Below, in pieces: positions 44,925 through 52,652 of a stretch of 64,000 nt of DNA (position 1 is the first letter of the stretch; each line of letters begins with the position of its first letter). The position numbers and the translations under genes are program-made. The stretch lies in contig JAZOCU010000054.1 in assembly GCA_045596625.1 (NCBI GenBank), forward strand, positions 186,001 to 250,000. The letters are read 5' to 3'. Source of the DNA: Firm-04 sp045596625. Lineage in GTDB: Bacteria; Bacillota; Clostridia; Oscillospirales; Ruminococcaceae. Under the pieces are notes generated by a model. The model searched no databases, was not told the DNA's origin, and was given only the letters and a program-made list of their open reading frames with translations.

Positions 44925-47165
44925 TTAGGTGGTTTCTTGCTCTTTTCCTGCGATCATTGCCGCCAGCACCGTCACGTCATCCTTCGGAATTCCCATTGCA
45001 TCCCGCTGTGCTTTTGCACATACACTATGGGCAAGTTCCTGCAAATCACCGCCCTGTGCCAAGCGCTGTCGGATATAGGGATACAAAGAATCATCCAGTC
45101 CGTCCGAAAGCATAAACAGCATATCTCCCGGTGCAAGCTTTAGTACGGTTGTATAAGGCTCTGCTTTTGGCAGTATGCCGATGGGCACGGTTGCTGCCTG
45201 ACAAAGCGTGATCCGTTCTCCGTGTTTGATAAAGGTAGGCCCGGCACCGTATTTGTATAATGTAACCGCAGCAGTATCGGTGCAGATCTTTGCCACATCC
45301 AATGTCGCAAAGCGTTCTTCACCCGATTTGGTCAGCATAATGGCATTGACCATACGAGCAGCCTCTGCACAATCCATGCCCGATTGCACCAACTGTCGGA
45401 AATTTGTCAGCACGATCCTTGCATCAACTGCCGCATGACGGCCTGTCCCCATACCATCGGAAAGCACCAGATATTCATAGCCTTCACTGTCAGTAAAACG
45501 AACCCAGCCATCACCGCAAGGCTCCTCCTCACTGACAGCACATTGTGCCGCAGCCGTCACAATCATATAATTCCCCTTGCTATGCAGCACCAACCGATGC
45601 TCATCACCGGCAGTATCCAAACCGTTGCAAAGCAGCGGACGATGCAAGGCGTCGGAAAGGCATTCGGTGATCGCCTGCAAATCGGGCGTAAAATGAGCAG
45701 GAATATACAATTCGATCGTCATGCGCTGATGCTCGGATACTGATACGGCTGCTGCCCGCAGAGGCACGCCAAAGCGTTCCAACGTTTCGGTTACAAAGCG
45801 GGTGCTCTCATTACTGTATTGACGCTGCAGCTGATGTCCCGCGCGGCTCAGCAACGCTTCTGTCACACGCATCTGCGTAAACAGCATTCCTTGTGCATCC
45901 CGAAGTCGGGCAGCCAATGTACGGGCAGCAGCATTTTGACGCTTTGCACGCATGAATTCCTCTGTAACTCGCTCGGGGCGCAGACAACCCTCCGGACTTT
46001 CCAACGGCTCGGAAAGCCCTGCCTGCTCCATACGCTGAAAGCATGCTCCGGTATCTGCCTGTGCACTTTCCCAGCAAGTGCTTCGGCTGCGGCATTTCCC
46101 GCAAACTGTTTCGCAAACCCGATCGGCAACCCGTCCCTGCGGCTCACCACGGGTCAGCATATTGGCAATCCGTTCTGCCGAGCCTCGTACTCCGGCTATG
46201 GATTGTGACATGAATTCCATTTTAGCGCCGGCAAGAGCTGCAATTCCTGCCTCTTGATCGTGAATCTGCAGCAATGCATCTGCCAGCTCGGCGGCAGGCA
46301 AAAACAGATACAATATCCCGCCGATGAGAAAATTCACAAATGTCAGCGCTGCCGCAGCACCCTGTCCGGAAAGCATCGTACCAATGCCGCAAATACTGCT
46401 GTACAGACAGAAAACAGCGCTTTTATGCCATGAAACACAGTAACCGACTACCAATCCCGCCAGCGGCAGCATCGCTGCCATACCTGCCCGATCGGCATCA
46501 ACCAGCAAAAAGGCACAGGCATTGAGCGTGCCGCAAAGCACGCCGCCGATAGCCCGATATCGCTTTGCTGCAAGCAGCAGCAAAAGTCCCGAAAGCATCT
46601 CGCCTACACTGATCAGATAAATTCTTGCCGCGCAAATTGCCGCCAGCATTACCACATAGCACACCGATGCATATAACGCATCCGTACCGCACAGCCGCAG
46701 TGGGAAACCGTTGCGGCACCGCTTGCGCAGATTGGCTGCACTCAATGCAAAGCCGACTGCGCATGCGGTATAAAACAGCCACACAAGCCAATCAGCACCA
46801 CGCACCAATCCTGCCAAGCCGAAAATTCCCACCACAGAAGCAATACCGCCGGAAACGATCAGCGCCGCCAAGGAAGGCTTGTCCCGTTCGCCAAACATCC
46901 AGCGAAGCAGAACCGTCAGTACCAGCGTACAAATCAGAAGCGGCAATTCTGCATTGGAGCCGGTAAGAAAATACGCCAATACACCACCTGCCAGCACTGC
47001 CAGAGAATATAGCGGTGGCAGTGCTGCAGCCAGCGCATGGGGCAGCGGGAGCCGCATACCATTGTATTGTGCCGCTCCCAACAAACAGGATGCCGCCATG
47101 CACAAGCATAATGTCAGCACACGGTAAATCTGCGGTTTGTTCCGAATCTCATCCAAAGTAATCAT
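44925..47165 (-). CDS. spoIIE: Stage II sporulation protein E (PP2C phosphatase)
   Basis: 746-residue membrane phosphatase that in sporulating Firmicutes dephosphorylates SpoIIAA and so activates sigma-F in the forespore. About ten transmembrane helices occupy 15-300, then a linker with a CGKCRSRSTC cysteine cluster, then the PP2C domain with LVLSDGMGTGRHAAVDAR and MLFMLSDGLDD metal-binding aspartates. The ATG at 47165 was chosen because AGAGG lies seven bases upstream; the ATG two codons earlier is too close to that site. Its promoter has a Spo0A-type layout. Confidence 0.93.
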   Translation of the reverse strand: MITLDEIRNKPQIYRVLTLCLCMAASCLLGAAQYNGMRLPLPHALAAALPPLYSLAVLAGGVLAYFLTGSNAELPLLICTLVLTVLLRWMFGERDKPSLAALIVSGGIASVVGIFGLAGLVRGADWLVWLFYTACAVGFALSAANLRKRCRNGFPLRLCGTDALYASVCYVVMLAAICAARIYLISVGEMLSGLLLLLAAKRYRAIGGVLCGTLNACAFLLVDADRAGMAAMLPLAGLVVGYCVSWHKSAVFCLYSSICGIGTMLSGQGAAAALTFVNFLIGGILYLFLPAAELADALLQIHDQEAGIAALAGAKMEFMSQSIAGVRGSAERIANMLTRGEPQGRVADRVCETVCGKCRSRSTCWESAQADTGACFQRMEQAGLSEPLESPEGCLRPERVTEEFMRAKRQNAAARTLAARLRDAQGMLFTQMRVTEALLSRAGHQLQRQYSNESTRFVTETLERFGVPLRAAAVSVSEHQRMTIELYIPAHFTPDLQAITECLSDALHRPLLCNGLDTAGDEHRLVLHSKGNYMIVTAAAQCAVSEEEPCGDGWVRFTDSEGYEYLVLSDGMGTGRHAAVDARIVLTNFRQLVQSGMDCAEAARMVNAIMLTKSGEERFATLDVAKICTDTAAVTLYKYGAGPTFIKHGERITLCQAATVPIGILPKAEPYTTVLKLAPGDMLFMLSDGLDDSLYPYIRQRLAQGGDLQELAHSVCAKAQRDAMGIPKDDVTVLAAMIAGKEQETT

Positions 47166-47262
47166 TGTCATCCCTCTTTCTGCGTGTCACAGGCAAAAAT
47201 TCTCTTCTTATATCCTATGTATACACCCTGCACGCTTAATTCTTGTACTTTCGTACTCTGTT

Positions 47263-47296
47263 ATTATACTGCTGCTGCCATGCCGATTTTTGTCAA
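47263..47296 (-). promoter_or_regulatory. spoIIE promoter with 22-bp spacer and Spo0A-type box
   Basis: Minus strand TTGACA (47291-47296), 22-bp spacer, TATAAT (47263-47268). TTTGTCAAA (47289-47297, plus strand) matches the Spo0A box TTTGTCRAA and overlaps the -35. Bacillus spoIIE and spoIIG promoters have the same long spacing and need Spo0A. Confidence 0.75.
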
Positions 47297-47367
47297 AATA
47301 AAGAGGGATGCCGCATTTTTTTGCAAATATTCTTTTGCTTTGCGGATTTCCTGAAGCCTCAACACAA

Positions 47368-47404
47368 AAAGAGAACGGATCCTCTGTTCGGATCCGTTCT
47401 CTTT
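47368..47404 (-). terminator. Terminator of the expansin operon
   Basis: AAAGAGAACGGATCC / GGATCCGTTCTCTTT, 15-bp stem; T residues flank both sides. It lies 18 bases after the leftward stop. Confidence 0.85.
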
Positions 47405-47421
47405 TTGCTTTTATGATTTGG

Positions 47422-48303
47422 TTATTCAGGGAAATTACCGCTTCCTACAACAGTACTGCCGGCTGCCAAAGGAATTCCCTCCTCGATGATCACTTGTCCG
47501 TAAATATCGGTAAGCCGGAAGGTATATGGGCCCTTGCCGGCACCGGAATAGGTAAAGTAATTGTCCGAACGGCGCTTCAGCGTCGTGTAGCTGCCATCCG
47601 ATTTCATGATCTCGACGCTGTAAATAGGATACACATGATTGCGTACCTGCATAGAAAACCAAGAGGATGAGCTGTCAGGAGAAAATAAAAATGTCACAGG
47701 GGTATCGGTAGGAAAGGGTGCGATCGTCCATGTGATATTCAAACGGCCTGTGCTGGTTGGTGCTAATTGCTGAAATGCATTGACATTCAAATCCAGATGT
47801 CCTGTGCCTTGTCCGGAAGAATCCGTCACATATACATCCACTGCATTGCCATTGGATGCAACCACATGCAGATAGGCACCTGCCAGCATCGCACCGTTAT
47901 AATCAGCAGAATTGATCGCTGTCACATAAATGCCATCAGGGATCGGCGCAAGAGATGCATGGCCGCTGGTAATACCGCCGTTATAATAGGTAGCCTGACC
48001 TGTATGTACAGTATCCTTCGGTTCCAGAAGCCATTGCGCCGGCGGATCGTCATTGAGCCCCAGTGAAGAAAATCCCATAAGATGGCTGTCGATCAAATAC
48101 ATATCGATCAACGCACCGCTCTCGGGATGTTCCATTGCCTCTCGTTTTTTCAGCACCACGTCAAATGCCGAAAGCACCTTATCACCATCCATATCATAGG
48201 TGTTGGCAGAGGCTGAGGTCACCAGCAGCAGATTGGCAAGCAGCAATGCAGCAAGAATACCTGCGCTGTACCTTCGCGGCAGCTTTTTGTCGGAATGATT
48301 CAT
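47422..48303 (-). CDS. Secreted expansin-like protein with a half dockerin
   Basis: 293-residue exported protein predicted to loosen cellulose-containing walls without hydrolysis. Signal peptide 1-33, then one calcium-loop repeat DMDGDKVLSAFD (Asp37, 39, 41, 48) followed by VVLKKR, like one dockerin repeat. The double-psi barrel domain spans about 98-190 (GQATYYNGG, VTDSSGQGTGHLDL with Asp160 and Asp170 as in expansin EXLX1), and a CBM63-like domain about 195-293. It overlaps the preceding small gene by four bases. A single repeat is unlikely to form a full dockerin on its own. Confidence 0.8.
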   Translation of the reverse strand: MNHSDKKLPRRYSAGILAALLLANLLLVTSASANTYDMDGDKVLSAFDVVLKKREAMEHPESGALIDMYLIDSHLMGFSSLGLNDDPPAQWLLEPKDTVHTGQATYYNGGITSGHASLAPIPDGIYVTAINSADYNGAMLAGAYLHVVASNGNAVDVYVTDSSGQGTGHLDLNVNAFQQLAPTSTGRLNITWTIAPFPTDTPVTFLFSPDSSSSWFSMQVRNHVYPIYSVEIMKSDGSYTTLKRRSDNYFTYSGAGKGPYTFRLTDIYGQVIIEEGIPLAAGSTVVGSGNFPE

Positions 48304-48566
48304 ATTTCCTCTCCTTGTTGAGAATCATCAGATGCTGTCTCTTGTGTTCTGTCGGATTCCGGCATATCGTAGATCCCTCTCACCTGCTTGCATCGAGGAT
48401 CTTCCGACATCGGATCTTTTTTTCGAAAACGCAACAGGATCGCATCTGCTTTTTTTGCCATCCAGGGTGTAAGCACCGCAAGCAAAAAAATGATCGCAAA
48501 AATCAATAGAAATGTAAAGCCGTATTTTAATAGGACTGTCATAAAATCCGTGTTTTCCGCAGTCAT
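48300..48566 (-). CDS. Small single-pass membrane protein
   Basis: 88 residues with one hydrophobic segment at about 13-35 and a basic then acidic cytoplasmic-like tail. Family not recognised. It starts 4 bases after the methyltransferase stop and its stop overlaps the expansin start, so it is translated within the operon. GGAG lies ten bases before the ATG. Confidence 0.65.
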   Translation of the reverse strand: MTAENTDFMTVLLKYGFTFLLIFAIIFLLAVLTPWMAKKADAILLRFRKKDPMSEDPRCKQVRGIYDMPESDRTQETASDDSQQGEEI

Positions 48567-48569
48567 ACC

Positions 48570-49190
48570 TTAACGATCTCCTTCCCCTTCACCACAGGGC
48601 GGCTGCGCATCCTTGGTGATGAACACCGCAAAAGGCGGACAGCCGGTTCGATTGGGAAACTGACATTGCAACACAGTATAATAACGACTGTCCAACGATT
48701 GAAAATAATGCAGCAGCGCATCTCGTTCCGAAAATCCATTTGCTCCGCCGTAATACACGCAAAGAGATAATGCGCCGCCAACCTTCAGAAGCTTCAGGCT
48801 GGCATCCAATGCAGCGATACTGGATTCGGCATGCGTAAAGATCTCATGACTCCCTTTGGGAAGCCAGCCGAAATTGAATACGATCGCAGATACAGTGCCT
48901 TCTTCGGCATATTGCAGCAGGTGTTCATGTGAATCCAGATGCAGCTCCGCCCGCATACCCTGCTGCTCCAATAGCACGCGGGTACTCTCAATCGCTTCGG
49001 GCTGGATATCAAAGGCAAGCACACGACCTGTTTCTCCCACAAGAGAGCAAAGCAAAGCGGTATCAAAGCCTCTGCCGGCAGTTGCATCAATGCACAGATC
49101 TCCCGGGCATACCTTCTGCTGTAAAAAGCTGCGTGCCAAATCCAATACACCCAACTGGCGCTGCCCGGGCTTCTTCTCTTTCTGATTCAT
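48570..49190 (-). CDS. Class I SAM methyltransferase (YtqB/MnmM-like)
   Basis: 206-residue methyltransferase. The SAM motif I reads CIDATAGRGFDTALLCSLVG, followed by VLAFDIQPEAIEST and VFNFGWLPKG, characteristic of the rRNA_methylase/YtqB family. Bacillus YtqB has been reported as MnmM, which methylates aminomethyl-(2-thio)uridine at the tRNA wobble position; the same role is likely but not shown. ATGA overlap with the phosphoesterase gene. Confidence 0.8.
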   Translation of the reverse strand: MNQKEKKPGQRQLGVLDLARSFLQQKVCPGDLCIDATAGRGFDTALLCSLVGETGRVLAFDIQPEAIESTRVLLEQQGMRAELHLDSHEHLLQYAEEGTVSAIVFNFGWLPKGSHEIFTHAESSIAALDASLKLLKVGGALSLCVYYGGANGFSERDALLHYFQSLDSRYYTVLQCQFPNRTGCPPFAVFITKDAQPPCGEGEGDR

Positions 49191-49897
49191 ACGTAAAATA
49201 CCTTTCGATCCTCCAGACGCAGGCAGGCCAATCTGCCGCCGGCATCGGGAAATACTGCACCGCAGTCAATATTAATGAAAGATTCGGTGAAATACACCTC
49301 TGCCTTTGCACCCTCAGGCAAAAATGCGATGGTGGGAGTATGTCCGAAGATCAGTACCTCCTCAGTATCGTATACAGTATCCGGCTGCGGACGGGCGCAA
49401 AGAAAATCTTCGGCAGCATATGCGGTAAGCGGTTTGTTTTTTTCAAAATTCTGTAATCCGCTGTGCGTCAGCAAATAAGACACACCGCCTACAACACAAC
49501 GGTCATACAACCGAAACTCGGTCAGATATTGCAGCACTGCCTGTCGCTGTGCAGGCGAAAGTGCAAGATACTGCATTAATGTAACCTCGCCGCCGTTTTG
49601 TACCCACGGCGTACAAAGCTCTTGGATATCGGTAAAATATCGTTCATAGAAATTTTCGGGCGTTGCCTGCGGCGGCAGCTTTTCCGCACAGCGCAGAAAC
49701 AACTCCTCGTGATTTCCCATCAGCGGATATACATTGACCCGATTCATGCAATCCAGCAGCAATGGGATCGGCTGTGCACCTCGATCCACAAAATCGCCCA
49801 GCAAAAACAGATCATCGCTGTCCTTCAAGCCGATTTGTTCGCACATCTGCAGAAACTGTGCGTGACAACCATGCAGATCGCTCATTACATATGTCAT
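49187..49897 (-). CDS. PPP-like calcineurin-type metallophosphoesterase
   Basis: 236-residue phosphatase of the bacterial PrpA/PP1-like group. Dimetal motifs: SDLHGC (7-12), GDFVDRG, LMGNHEE, LLTHSGL and FGHTPT. It may act on phosphoproteins or on nucleotides; the sequence does not decide. It lies between rsmE and the methyltransferase gene in one leftward operon. Confidence 0.85.
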   Translation of the reverse strand: MTYVMSDLHGCHAQFLQMCEQIGLKDSDDLFLLGDFVDRGAQPIPLLLDCMNRVNVYPLMGNHEELFLRCAEKLPPQATPENFYERYFTDIQELCTPWVQNGGEVTLMQYLALSPAQRQAVLQYLTEFRLYDRCVVGGVSYLLTHSGLQNFEKNKPLTAYAAEDFLCARPQPDTVYDTEEVLIFGHTPTIAFLPEGAKAEVYFTESFINIDCGAVFPDAGGRLACLRLEDRKVFYV

Positions 49898-49913
49898 AGC
49901 AGCACTCCTTTTC

Positions 49914-50633
49914 TCAGAGATTGCCGGTCAGATGCATCAAAACAGAAAGTGCTGTAAGAGGTGCCGTTTCGCAGCGCAGGATCCGTTTGCCCAACCATAC
50001 CGGAATCACGCCATGATCCTTCAGCACTGTGATCTCCTCGGGGTCGAAACCGCCCTCGCTGCCTACCATAATCGCATAAGAGCCGGAATCCGCATCAACA
50101 GCTGAAAACGATATCCCGCCTTCTGCTTCATAAAGCACCACAGCCGTTTGCGCATCCTTCATTTGTTTTGCAGCCTGCTCCAATGTGCAAAGCGAGCCGA
50201 TCGTCGGAATGCAGCCTCTGCCCGATTGCATGGCGGCAGCACGAGCGATCTTTTCATAACGGCTGCGTTTTTTCTCAAACTCCGCAGGTGTCAATCGTGC
50301 CACACAGCGCCGTGTCAATACCGGTACGATCGCCGTCACTCCCAGCTCAACAGATTTCTGTACGATCTGTTCCAGCTTGTCTGCTTTGGGCAGCGCCTGA
50401 TATAATATAACCGAAATGGAAGGTTCTGCCGCACAAGGCGCAGCTTCCAGAATATGCAATGTGATCGTATCCTGGGAAATACTGTCAATTTCGCATTGGT
50501 AATCTATGCCATGTGCACAGACCGTTACTGCTTCCCCTTTTCTCATTCGCAGAGAAAACCCAATATGACGAGCGTTTTCATCGGTCAGATAAGGGTTTGT
50601 TTCACTGAAACTGTCATCAAAAAAACGCGGCAT
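49914..50633 (-). CDS. rsmE: 16S rRNA m3U1498 methyltransferase
   Basis: 239-residue SPOUT methyltransferase that modifies U1498 of 16S rRNA. An N-terminal PUA-like domain (MPRFFDDSF ... HIGFSLRMRKGEAVTVC) is followed by the knotted domain with QKSVELGVTAIVPVLTRR, VGSEGGFDPEE and LGKRILRCETAPL, all RsmE signatures. The ATG at 50633 has AAAGGAG seven bases upstream; the frame continues eight codons further. First gene of the operon. Confidence 0.93.
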   Translation of the reverse strand: MPRFFDDSFSETNPYLTDENARHIGFSLRMRKGEAVTVCAHGIDYQCEIDSISQDTITLHILEAAPCAAEPSISVILYQALPKADKLEQIVQKSVELGVTAIVPVLTRRCVARLTPAEFEKKRSRYEKIARAAAMQSGRGCIPTIGSLCTLEQAAKQMKDAQTAVVLYEAEGGISFSAVDADSGSYAIMVGSEGGFDPEEITVLKDHGVIPVWLGKRILRCETAPLTALSVLMHLTGNL

Positions 50634-50672
50634 TCTCGTCTCCTTTCCAATGCTCATATCTCCTCATTTTAC

Positions 50673-50701
50673 AGTATAACACAGATTTCGACAAATTGCA
50701 A
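50673..50701 (-). promoter_or_regulatory. Promoter of the rsmE operon
   Basis: Minus strand TTGCAA (50696-50701), 17-bp spacer, TATACT (50673-50678). The spacer contains TTTGTCGAA, a perfect match to the Spo0A box. Confidence 0.7.
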
Positions 50702-50755
50702 GTCCGGACACCGATGCAGTTCTCGTTTCACTGAGGAAATCCCGACTCTCTGTCC

Positions 50756-50784
50756 TTGACTTCTCTGACGTAGTATGGTATAAT
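50756..50784 (+). promoter_or_regulatory. Promoter of the DUF1846 gene
   Basis: TTGACT (50756-50761), 17-bp spacer, TATAAT (50779-50784), about 50 bases before the start codon. Confidence 0.85.
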
Positions 50785-50834
50785 AGTATGAATATGTAAT
50801 TGCTGTATTGACCTTGCAGACAGGAGGCAGACCG

Positions 50835-52322
50835 ATGAAGAAGAAAATTGGCTTCGATAATGCAAAATATCTCAAAACGCAATCCGCTCATATCCGGGAA
50901 CGTATTGCTCAGTTTGGCGGTCGTTTGTATCTTGAATTCGGCGGAAAATTATATGATGACTATCATGCTTCCCGTGTATTGCCGGGCTTTCAGCCGGACA
51001 GTAAGCTGCGGATGCTGCTGCAGCTGAAAAAGGAAGTCGAAATTGTCATTGCCATCAACGCTTCGGATATTGAAAAAAACAGGATCCGCGGCGATCTGGG
51101 CATTACCTATGATACCGATGTACTGCGGTTGATCGAATTGTTCCGCAAAAAGGGTCTTTATGTCGGCAGCGTAGTCATGACGCAATATTCCGATGAACCG
51201 GCTGCCGCAAAATTCCAGCAGCGTCTGGAGGATCAGGGCATTCGTGTTTACCGTCATTACCATATTGAAGGATATCCGTCCAATCTGCCGTTAATTCTTT
51301 CGGAAAACGGATTCGGCAGAAATGAATACATCGAAACCTCCCGCCGTTTGGTCGTAGTCACTGCTCCCGGTCCCGGCAGCGGCAAAATGGCCGTCTGTCT
51401 CTCGCAGATCTACCAAGAGCATCTGCGTGGTCAACAGGCCGGCTATGCAAAATTCGAAACCTTCCCTGTCTGGAATCTGCCCCTGCGTCATCCGGTCAAT
51501 GCTGCCTATGAAGCCGCTACCGCCGATCTCAACGACATTAATATGATCGACCCCTTCCATCTGGAAGCATATGGCCAGACAGCGGTCAATTATAACCGCG
51601 ATGTAGAAGTGTTCCCTGTGCTCACTGCCATGTTTGAACAGATTCTTGGAAAATCGCCCTATCAGTCTCCAACCGATATGGGTGTCAATATGGCCGGCTT
51701 TTGTATTGTGGATGAAGATGTTGTCTGCCATGCCGCAAGACAGGAAATCATTCGTCGAGTATTCGGAGCACGATGCCAATTGCGGCAATCTGCCATCGAC
51801 GCCGATACCTTCTATAAGCTTGAACTGTTGATGCAGCAGGCAAATCTTTCCGAAGCCGACCGACCTGTGGTGCAGCGCGCCAGAGAAATCGCTGAGGAAA
51901 CCGGCGAACCGGCTGCCGCACTGCAGCTTCCTAACGGCAAAATCGTAACAGGACGCACCACTGATCTTATGGGCGCTGCTTCTGCATTGCTGCTGAATGC
52001 CCTCAAATCTTTGGGCAGGATCAATGATGATATCTTGCTGCTGAGCCCCACGGTCATTGAACCCATTCAGCATCTCAAGGTCGATCATCTGGGTAATGAA
52101 AATCCTCGTCTCCATACCGATGAAACACTGGTTGCGCTTTCCATCTCTGCTGCTACCAGTCCCACTGCAGAGCGTGCCATGACACAGCTTGCAAAACTCC
52201 GCGGCTGCGAAATGCACTCTACTGTCATTCTCTCTCAGGTAGATAACCGTACCTTGCAGCGACTTGGCATCAATCTCACCTGTGATGCACAATTCCAGAG
52301 CAATCGGCTTTATCAGAAATAA
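50835..52322 (+). CDS. DUF1846 family protein
   Basis: 495-residue cytoplasmic protein of a family conserved in Firmicutes and some other bacteria. Opening MKKKIGFDNAKYLKTQSAHIR and internal TAPGPGSGKMAVCLSQ (a P-loop-like segment near 180) and FETFPVWNLPLRHPVN are typical. A biochemical role is not established as far as I know. CAGGAGG precedes the ATG at 50835; nine upstream codons are not needed. Monocistronic between its promoter and a terminator. Confidence 0.88.
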   Translation: MKKKIGFDNAKYLKTQSAHIRERIAQFGGRLYLEFGGKLYDDYHASRVLPGFQPDSKLRMLLQLKKEVEIVIAINASDIEKNRIRGDLGITYDTDVLRLIELFRKKGLYVGSVVMTQYSDEPAAAKFQQRLEDQGIRVYRHYHIEGYPSNLPLILSENGFGRNEYIETSRRLVVVTAPGPGSGKMAVCLSQIYQEHLRGQQAGYAKFETFPVWNLPLRHPVNAAYEAATADLNDINMIDPFHLEAYGQTAVNYNRDVEVFPVLTAMFEQILGKSPYQSPTDMGVNMAGFCIVDEDVVCHAARQEIIRRVFGARCQLRQSAIDADTFYKLELLMQQANLSEADRPVVQRAREIAEETGEPAAALQLPNGKIVTGRTTDLMGAASALLLNALKSLGRINDDILLLSPTVIEPIQHLKVDHLGNENPRLHTDETLVALSISAATSPTAERAMTQLAKLRGCEMHSTVILSQVDNRTLQRLGINLTCDAQFQSNRLYQK

Positions 52323-52360
52323 ACAGGGGATCTCCTGTTTCATACTCTTTACAGCATACC

Positions 52361-52402
52361 GGCCGTGATGATTCATCGAATGCATCACGGTCGTATTTTT
52401 TG
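52361..52402 (+). terminator. Terminator after the DUF1846 gene
   Basis: GGCCGTGATG pairs with CATCACGGTC around a 12-nt loop, followed by TATTTTTT. The rest of 52323-52532 shows no gene. Confidence 0.8.
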
Positions 52403-52532
52403 TCCTGCGCTTTATGCATCACAACAATGTGCTCCGCCCTGTCTTTTCTGATCGTTATTACAGCTTGCTATAAAATGCATATTGCTGCTTGTTGGTAAAT
52501 ATAGAAATTTATTCATTTTGACAGAAAAACAC

Positions 52533-52561
52533 TTGCTTTTTTTTGTCGAATATGGTATCAT
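52533..52561 (+). promoter_or_regulatory. Promoter of the OPT transporter with Spo0A-type box
   Basis: TTGCTT (52533-52538), 17-bp spacer, TATCAT (52556-52561); TTTGTCGAA (52542-52550) sits in the spacer and matches the Spo0A box fully. Both hexamers are imperfect, as expected for a regulated promoter. Confidence 0.55.
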
Positions 52562-52652
52562 AAACGGTAAGAAGCGTTAGTCGGTTTTGCATCACCGCAG
52601 GGCAGGCTTTGCTTTGAACGAAATTTCGCCTTCGGGCAGATTGGAGACAATA

